Assembly: GCA_950295325.1 (NCBI GenBank)
Contig: OX485805.1
Location: 29,003,501 to 29,067,500 of the forward strand
Reading direction: 5' to 3'
Length of the DNA: 64,000 nt
Source of the DNA: Polytrichum commune
Taxonomy: Eukaryota; Streptophyta; Polytrichopsida; Polytrichales; Polytrichaceae
Shown here: in pieces, positions 56,972 through 64,000 of the stretch
Position numbering within the stretch: position 1 is the first letter of the stretch
Layout: every line of letters starts with the position of its first letter
Notes under the pieces: generated by a model
What the model was told of the DNA's origin: nothing
Databases searched by the model: none
The model's input: only the letters and a program-made list of their open reading frames with translations
Position numbers and translations under genes: made by a program

Positions 56972-57788
56972 TATAGTTTTTTGGCATGTCAAGGTGTTAA
57001 ATTCAACTTTCAACCATACAGATATAATAATTAAGTGAGTTGTACTTTAAAATAATTAATGTACAAAAATAATTCATCTCTTTCACCTTAATTCATCTCA
57101 AGTTTCACAAAACACCCCTTGACCTTAAATAGTTCAGCAACATATGACAAATTGCACATAATATGTGCAAAACTAGGATTTTAGTATGTTTGGCTTTATG
57201 CATGACTTCTAGACAATTTCAACCGTCATATTGACGTACACTAGATTGTAAAATTATACAAATATGGTGATTAGCAAACATGAAAAACAAACATTTGAAG
57301 TTGTGATTGTGGCGTTGTTGCTTTTGTTGTTGTTGTTTGATGTTTTCGTCCCCACAAGTGCACATCCCTTATTTATTTTTGGACAAGTGTTTTGTCCAAA
57401 TGTGCTTCAATTTCACTTGCAAGTCTTAAATGTCCATCTCCAGAAGAAGGCATTCACAAAATTCTACTACTAAAACTTCAAGAATACAAGAAGATGTTCA
57501 TCTTGACTCCAAACTAAGTGGAAGCTTGTGACCCATAACACCATCCAACATGTTTAGCATATACTATAAGGCCACAATATAATTCCATGCTTTGTGTCCT
57601 AATCCTAACTCGTTATTCCTAACATCTACAATACTCAACTTGAGTCTCATAAAAGGGATGCAAACAAGGAAACATATCCCTTTGAAGGGGGAGCAAATCC
57701 AAGGCTCTTGTCCTCTCTAACATTATTCATCCACAATGAGTCATGTAAGTGGTATCTCCAAATAGATACAAATACATGTTCATTATAC
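56972..57788. other. Intergenic, no feature seen
   Basis: AT-rich, with a short leucine-rich open frame at 57264-57473 that matches nothing I know. Confidence 0.4.
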
Positions 57789-57791
57789 TTA

Positions 57792-58378
57792 GGGTCAGTT
57801 TACACCACGGACTGTGAAGTTGAACCATGGAAGATGGTTGTTTTTCATGGTTTGAATTGATGGTCCAACTTCCATGGTGTGATTCCTTAAAAAAATGATC
57901 CACAAAGTCTTTGGGCCCCTTGCTGGGTGTAAACCGAATGTGGAGCATGAGGAATGACCTTGCGCCAAAAAGTGAATGTGCTAATTTTTTTTAATATATG
58001 CCCAAAAAGGGCAATCTTCAAATAAATTCCAGGTTTGACCATTCTCTTGTCTTCTCTCTTCTTCATCTTCTATTGTCTTCATCTATCTTCCCCAAAAAGA
58101 AAATTTTGTTGAAAGAATTTATTATAACAACATTTCTCTGCCACTTGCCTTTTTCTACTAGAGCACTCCTTTTGCCTCTCCCACCGCAAAATCCGTTGGA
58201 CCATGTTAATGGATAATATAGGCTTTAAAATACGTCTTTTGGGGTCCTCGAACTCCATGATCACTCTGACATTTTTTCCTTGGTGTAAACATAAAGGGTC
58301 TCGGGATAAGTTCAACAGCCAATCACAGATTTTATAGGGCCTTGGGATGACTTCATGGTCCATGGTGTAAACAACCCC
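57792..58378. mobile_element. PIF/Harbinger-like non-autonomous element, 587 bp
   Basis: Inverted ends GGGTCAGTTTACACCACGGA and, reversed, GGGGTTGTTTACACCATGGA. TTA stands at 57789-57791 and 58379-58381. GGG..GTTTACACC ends with TTA targets fit Tourist-like Harbinger elements. It is related in end motif to the two elements at 59391 and 59937. No transposase frame. Confidence 0.82.
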
Positions 58379-58719
58379 TTAGTTATATTATGAGAAAACG
58401 GGAACCGCCACCACTAAATATAGGTTTTGTGTGGTGGTGACCATTTTTAAGACCCTCCTTGGTACAATTGATGTAAGGAAGACATGTTTGAATCGTACAC
58501 ATGTAGAAGTTTCAAGTTTCAAGGTTATCATAAGGTAGAGAACCCTTACTTGGTTTTTTATTTTCTTGGGACACCTGTATATGAGTGGTGTGGGGTGTGA
58601 CTCCAAAAACAAATACCAAAAAGACACGTGTCTAAAAAAAGGTTGGATTATGTGCTCAGATTATGATAACCATTATAGGCTCAATAGTCAACAAAATTGA
58701 GGGGACATGCATGGCCATT

Positions 58720-58905
58720 TAATGAGATATAAGATTCTTCACTTTCACATGAATATAAGATATTCATGTGTGCTCCAATCATTATGAGGAAAGTGGCTAC
58801 AACCTCAATTTGGATTTGCTAACCATCTTGTACTGATCGGGTGTTTCAAATCCTAGGAGAAGTGGGCTAGTTGGAAAAAGTAAAGACCCATCTACCTTAC
58901 CATTG
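58720..58905 (-). repeat. Dispersed repeat, copy d
   Basis: Inverted degenerate copy of the repeat at 4.3-5.0 and 50.23-50.38 kb (reverse strand: CCACTTCTCCTAGGATTTGAAAC-like, then AAGATGGTTAGCAAATCC and GTAGCCACTTTCCTCATAAT). Confidence 0.65.
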
Positions 58906-58931
58906 AACCGGCGATTAATTGACATATCAAA

Positions 58932-59078
58932 CATAACATTATTCAGATTCATGACAATGTTAGGTGGGACTGACAATATTATGTAGAATATTCCCCACAT
59001 TTAGATTGAATGTGAAGAATATTTCGCAAAATACCGTCAGTCCCACAAAACATTGTTATGGATCTGAATAGTGTTATG
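58932..59078. repeat. Long imperfect hairpin
   Basis: Arms of about 70 bp and a ~9-base loop: CATAACATTATTCAGATTCA pairs with the reversed CATAACACTATTCAGATCCA, continuing through GTGGGACTGAC. About 83% identity. No target duplication seen. Confidence 0.7.
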
Positions 59079-59156
59079 AAGTGCTGGATAATTGCTATTG
59101 ATGAATAAAACATGGGTCCCATTAACAATCGGTGGATTGGGACCTTTGAGAAGTTG

Positions 59157-59370
59157 CAATGAAGGGGGAGAACCAAACCGCTAGTTACATATGAACCGCT
59201 TGAAGTTCATCAAGATAATTACCGATCATTTTGGAATATTATGTGGAATATACTTCAAAGCTCACAATATGATGAAGAAAAATGTAAGCTCACAATATGT
59301 ATCTAGTTGGACTTGGAGAGATGAGGATTTTGACCAATTGTGCCCCAATAATGGCCCCGACCGGACATTG
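59157..59370 (+). mobile_element. hAT-like MITE, copy 4 (diverged)
   Basis: 214 bp. It starts CAATGAAGGGGGAGAACC and ends GACCGGACATTG. Target duplication AGAAGTTG / AGATGTTG (7 of 8). The body retains ACATATGAACCG, TTGAAGTTCA and TTACCGATCATTTT of the family. Confidence 0.72.
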
Positions 59371-59390
59371 AGATGTTGGTTTACAACTTA

Positions 59391-59933
59391 GGGCCGCTTT
59401 ACACTAGGAGTCAAGGCCGTTTTGAAGCCAAATCCTTGTTCCCCATTGGTTGAAATTTGGAAATCGGCCCCAAGGCCTTTACACTAGGAGTCGAGACCGA
59501 AAGTCGGAAAATTATTTTAATATTTAGGGGACAAGATATGACACGGCCCCAACTCCAAAAATTGGGTCCGCCGAGAATGGAAGGCCAATTCATGGCCTTG
59601 GGGCCGTTTCCAAATTTCAATAAAATATGATTTTTTCATTAAAGTATTATTTTGACAAGAGATCGGCACTGGAGGATGGATTGGAAATTGAACGGCTCTT
59701 CTTGGTCCACTCTTTCTTTAGCTTCTTCTCTTCTTGTCATTCTCTATCTCTCTCTATCTTTATACAACGGCCTTGACTCTTTGGCCCTGAGGCCTTTACA
59801 CTAGGAGTCGAGGCCCCGGTTATATTATTATTAAAATGACCACTTGAGGCCGACCTTGAGGCCATTAGGGCTCAAATTTAGATTGAAACGGCCCCAACTT
59901 TTGATGGCCTCGACTCCTAGTGTAAAGCGGCCC
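59391..59933. mobile_element. PIF/Harbinger-like element A, 543 bp
   Basis: Inverted ends GGGCCGCTTTACACTAGGAG match over about 28 bp. TTA stands at 59388-59390 and 59934-59936. The motif CTTTACACTAGGAGTCGAG recurs inside near 59475 and 59791, giving subterminal repeats of the end, as transposase-binding arrays often look. No coding capacity. Confidence 0.88.
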
Positions 59934-59936
59934 TTA

Positions 59937-60550
59937 GGGCCGCTTTACACCTAGAGGCTGGGCCAATTCGTTGTGTAAGAGGCTTGAAATCCTCACTTGT
60001 GATTGGCCCAAAGGCTGAAATCGGTCCCAACCCCTTTACACCTAGAGGCTGGGCCAATTCGTTGTGTAAGAGGCTTGAAATCCTCACTTGTGATTGGCCC
60101 AAAGGCTGAAATCGGTCCCAACCCCTTTACACCTAGAGGTCGGGCCGATTTGGTGGTATGAATATTTTAATCAAAAAATGCATGGTTTGACACGGCCTGA
60201 GCTCATTGAATGGAAGGTCAATTCTCGGCCTCGGGGCGAATGTCAAATTTCAATAAAAAAACAAAATAAGACAATTAATAGAAATATGTTTTGTTAGTTT
60301 TTTTTTAGCGAAGCATATCCATTGGATTATGTGGAAATATGAACGGCTCTATGCTGGATCATGCTAGATCCGTTGGATTATGCTAGATTCATTGAATCAG
60401 CCCTAAAACCTTTACATAGGGGAAGAATGACCCCCATTATAATCTTATTATAATGTGTAGTTGAGGCTGACCTCCAACCCAAAAGGGGCTGAAATTTCAT
60501 GTCCTCGGCCTCAAGGGGAATAGGCCCGGCCTCTAGGTGTAAAGCGGCCC
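59937..60550. mobile_element. PIF/Harbinger-like element B, 614 bp, abutting A
   Basis: Inverted ends GGGCCGCTTTACACCTAGAG match over about 28 bp. TTA stands at 59934-59936 (shared with element A) and 60551-60553. A 91 bp unit starting ACACCTAGAGG is repeated in tandem from 59947 (two full copies and the start of a third at 60129), so the left end motif occurs three times. No coding capacity. Confidence 0.88.
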
Positions 60551-60553
60551 TTA

Positions 60554-61220
60554 TAAAATGTGATCTTTGTCGATGACAAACATGTAAGGTACATGTCCTC
60601 AATCATTTGTTCTGGTCGAAAACGTGCATTGCGTGTTAAACTATGTGTTTTAAATTTATGTGTAAAAAGTGGCCACAACTTGTGGATGGGGCCCGGAATC
60701 CCTCCAAAAATTAAAATTAAAACACTTTATGGTATTTAGTGTCACTTCCTATTTGGAAGTACATAATCTTATAACTTCTTACGATGCATTTCATGTTTTC
60801 CCAACACCGATCAAACATGTTGTCTAGACATTATTATGTGTGTGTGAGAGAGAGAGAGAGAGTGGAGAGAGGGAGAAAGCTTTTGGCCAAAGTAAAACAC
60901 TTCCACTCCATTTCACCATAATTAGGGGTTCCAACATTTTGAGTAGGAAAGGTGAATTGTGAGATGAGTGGAGTGAAATGTGACATGGAGATGATGATGT
61001 GAATGTGTATCTATTGATTAGTTGCAAAATTGTGTTACATCATGTCCAGGTCAACGCGTCCTAAGTAACAACCGCGACCAACGCCTTTCTGTTGATTTTT
61101 TTTTTATCCGGACGCATAATTTCTACTAGTGAATATCAATTAGGCTCTGCTGTCTGTAAGACCAGAGGATTCCACCATGGGAGATCTGATGGTTCTACTA
61201 CAAGGTAAAGGGGAGTTAAC
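60554..61220. other. Intergenic with a (GA)n microsatellite
   Basis: A (TG)n-(AG)n run lies at about 60836-60862. Otherwise nothing was found. Confidence 0.45.
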
Positions 61221-61221
61221 C

Positions 61222-61547
61222 ACTACACTAAATAGGATATGTAGTGTTTGATACACTAAATACGGACGCATACACTACATATCAATAACCCTATGAAAGT
61301 AAGTAACATTACATGTAAACTCGAACAGTGAATATCAACTATGGTAATACATGGAAGTTACATGTTTGAATTTAGTGTTAGTAAGGATATGAGAAAAATG
61401 ATGTAATAAGGGAGGTGGCAGTAGGGAAGGTGGCGGCACACTTATGTCTAACACTAATTGTCAAGGAATTGAAAATTAGTGTTGAGCAAGGTATGGTGGT
61501 AACAACACTAATTGTAATCTAACACTAAATATCCTATTTAGTGTAGT
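61222..61547. mobile_element. Inverted-repeat element, CACTA-like ends
   Basis: 326 bp. The left end ACTACACTAAATAGGATATG and the reversed right end ACTACACTAAATAGGATATT match over about 30 bp. On the left a C precedes, giving CACTACA as in CACTA elements; on the right an A does. No convincing 3 bp target duplication, so the superfamily is uncertain. The motif ACACTAAAT or ACACTAATT recurs inside. Confidence 0.6.
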
Positions 61548-61558
61548 TGGGGCTATGG

Positions 61559-61766
61559 TGTTACATGAAGTTGTCACCTCATAAGTAATGATCATTAATT
61601 GAGAGCACTTAACTCCACCCCACAAGCATGGAGGGCGAGCCGGTTAACTATATGCTTGAGGACTAGTTGAGGGGAGCTTCAACTCTTAGTTCCTACAAGT
61701 ATATAAGGCTCAAGGTTTGGGTGGGTCATGCCACTTGCTTCCTTTCTATGTTTGAGAGGCATTACA
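61559..61766 (+). mobile_element. LTR-like fossil with primer-site remnant
   Basis: A 208 bp stretch starting TGTTACA and ending ATTACA, with a TATATAAGG box, followed at once by TGTATCAGAGCCCC, which resembles the tRNA-Met primer site TGGTATCAGAGC of copia and TRIM elements. No second LTR or polyprotein was found, so this looks like the broken remains of a small LTR element. Confidence 0.4.
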
Positions 61767-63884
61767 TTGTATCAGAGCCCCAAGCTCTTGTGCCTTGGTA
61801 ATTTGGGTGTTATAATTTTCGTTGCCAAAAAACGAAAATCCACAAGTTGTGGCCACAAAAAAAAGACAATCACTTGTTCAAAATCACCTACTTGCACACC
61901 ACTTGTACCGTCTTCTAAAATATGTAGACTTTTCTTGGAACTTTTTTTGTCATCATAATTTGCTTGGCTTTGTACATCAATATGATTTTAAAAATGTCTA
62001 TGGTTTTTTTCTTCACAAAATTTAAAGTTAGTGTAAAGTTTTGAATCACTTTCACTGAACACTAGGCAAAGATCAGGAGTTGTCCACTTTACCGTGCTTG
62101 CACCTGGACCTCTTTTTTACCATGCAAATAGGCAAAATTAAATTATATTGCTCATACTTCAAAAAGAAACAAACTTATTCTCTTCTTGCATAAAATAAAT
62201 CTAATTGTCTCCCCAACTTGAAACACAAATCATTGTGCAACGAAAATGTAACCCTAAACATTAAAATTATAACACCCAAATTACCAAAAAATTATGACCA
62301 AAAAAAATTAATTGACCAAAAAAAATATGGTTTTAATATATCGGAGCATTTTTTTGGTCCGATTTACCATGCTTGCACCCGTACCCTACGATACCAATGC
62401 ATGTTTTGTTGTTGGAAAAACATAAGGCAAAGTACCTCTAAAGAAAATTGACAAGGTTTAAATTGTTGCATCAACTTAAAACTAACTCAAAATTATGGCA
62501 AGTATATTTGGACGTGCCCATGCCACATGTTTTGAATAAGTCCACTCTCTCATCTCAACTAAATGATGAACTTCTCAAGGCAAGTAGCGCATAAAGACAC
62601 ATATGTTTTGATAAATAGTGTTGCATCACATGGCTTTATGAATTATGCTTTTGCTAATACCTTATGGTTGAGGTGTTGAATGGCAGTAATCTTTAGTATT
62701 AGGCAATGGTGATCAAGTTCCTATGGACACGCATGTTTAAGTCCATGTTAAGATACAACAATATCATAGTTAAATTAATTGCTTTGTCTCTAAGTTGAGC
62801 GATGGTATTGACCTAATATTGGACAACGATTGGCTAGTACAACACAAGGCACGCTTGACTTTTCAATATGAATGTTGTGTATTTTTATAAAGGTCGTCGT
62901 AAGTGTATATGAACCTAGTGCAAAGTGAAGCTCCAAATCCCCATAGACTCATTGTTATGCAATTCAAACAGTCAATTCAGAAAGCAACAACCTCGTTTCT
63001 AGTTCAATTGACTATTGTTGAGAGCAGCTAGAACATGCACAAACCCATATTTTCAGTTTTTTGAAACCTATCCGCAATTTGGGGGATTTTTTTTAAGATC
63101 ATGTTAGGTGACATGAGGTTGCTAACTATTTTGTGTTGATTCAAGTACTTTAAACTATTTAATCTATAATTAAGTATGTTCGTGACTTGGCTGGTGATTG
63201 AACCATGCTATGGGTGAAAATCATCTTATTGATACTATGCCACTTTTATGAAGCCATGTAACCCCGTTCGTGATATACTTCTCATTGGTGAAGCCTTAAC
63301 CCATCTGAGTCATCAACATGTTTTAAAATACATCTTTCAAGATCTAGGAGCTTAAATTTTAATATTGCACAATATCTTATGTGTCAAGGAGAAAAAAAAA
63401 CTTCAATCACATATGACATGCATGACCAGTATACATATTTCCATATAAGGACACCCACGTTGTGTATTTGAATATCAAGGCAAATGACACATATAAGAAT
63501 ACATGTTTTTTTTATTTTTTCAAAATCAATAAAAGGAAGATTTTTTTCTACAATTTTTTCAAATTTTTAACAACGTTTTTTTTTAATTTCCAAAAAAAAA
63601 GATTTAAAAAAATGGATGGTATATAAAAGGACTCTTTAAGCTTAATCCGACCAACATCTAGGGTAGGATTTGTAGAGAATCTCACCAACCTAATTATGAG
63701 AACTATGGTTAGTCCTGAGTTGCACGACGGGGGTTAAGGATGCCCAAGTTTGGCCTTGCTTGGTGTTTGGGTTATTAGAGTTTTCTTTAAAGTCTCTCAA
63801 GAGTGAATTATGGTATACAAGTGTATTTCTCATCCATCCATCCATCCAACGTAAAAGCCTTTAAACAATATGAAATTTGGAGTT
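61767..63884. other. Intergenic, AT-rich
   Basis: No gene. Poly-A/T runs near 63510-63610. Possibly more of an old element downstream of the LTR-like segment, but nothing recognisable. Confidence 0.4.
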
Positions 63885-64000
63885 TACCTTTTTTTGGTTG
63901 ACTTGACACCAACATTAACTTAAAAGGTCCTGAATTCATCTACTCGAGGTCAATTGAGATGAATCAGTAATAAACCTATAGGACATCAAGTTTTTACGTT
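63885..64000 (+). repeat. Empty-site paralogue of the region around 18159-18381
   Basis: Matches 18075-18158 and then 18382-18435 in order (TTGACTTGACA.CA..ATTAACTT, TC.AGGTCA, GATGAATC.GTAA.AAACC, CATCAAGTTTTTA) without the 223 bp hAT-like MITE between. It is cut by the window edge. Confidence 0.7.

Noticed and set aside
61766-61782. tRNA gene suggested by TGTATCAGAGCCCC
   Set aside because: No cloverleaf or A/B boxes around it; a primer-site remnant is the better reading.

Overview
The window is nuclear DNA of a land plant. The evidence is multi-intron genes with GT-AG introns, a plant-type GH3 beta-xylosidase, a plant QCR6 gene, a decayed NB-LRR resistance gene, a Ty3/gypsy element of the plant non-chromovirus (Athila/Tat-like) branch with a tRNA-Asp type primer site, and many plant MITEs. 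I cannot name the species from sequence alone. The style of the NLR leucine-rich repeats (CGSLKELPKS) and the loose gene spacing would suit a bryophyte or other non-seed plant, but that is inference.

Layout. 0-1.4 kb: last exons (+) of a gene ending in a PH domain. 2.5-2.9 kb: an intronless gene (-) for a 121-residue disordered acidic protein, with a ~180 bp triplicated repeat upstream. 5.6-6.2 kb: a decayed array of a ~35-codon protein repeat. 7.7-14.8 kb: a complete 8-exon GH3 beta-xylosidase / alpha-arabinofuranosidase gene (-), with degenerate tandem arrays at its 3' end, in intron 1 and upstream of its start. 15.2-18.4 kb: MITEs. 18.76-34.88 kb: a whole-looking, very young 16.1 kb LTR retrotransposon with two small ORFs before gag, one long gag-pol ORF and a large extra ORF after pol; two MITEs lie inside it. 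38.1-39.6 kb: QCR6, the complex III hinge protein gene (+). 40.2-40.7 kb: a hairpin and a perfect 216 bp tandem duplication. 41.4-42.4 kb: an NLR pseudogene, followed by a MITE with 52 bp inverted ends. 43.9-48.2 kb: a complete 8-exon tyrosine-aminotransferase family gene (-) with another degenerate tandem array upstream. 49.3-64 kb: gene-poor and AT-rich, full of non-autonomous DNA elements (two hAT-like, three PIF/Harbinger-like, others), long hairpins and an LTR-like fossil.

The genes do not form a pathway. They are ordinary housekeeping or metabolic genes: cell-wall xylan/arabinan trimming, aromatic amino-acid transamination and mitochondrial electron transport. The most notable structure is in repeats: short degenerate tandem arrays next to three of the genes, duplicated splice donors inside a gene, a four-copy hAT-like MITE family with an apparent empty site, and two Harbinger-like elements abutting across one shared TTA. 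All exon models were made by eye from splice consensus, reading phase and family knowledge.
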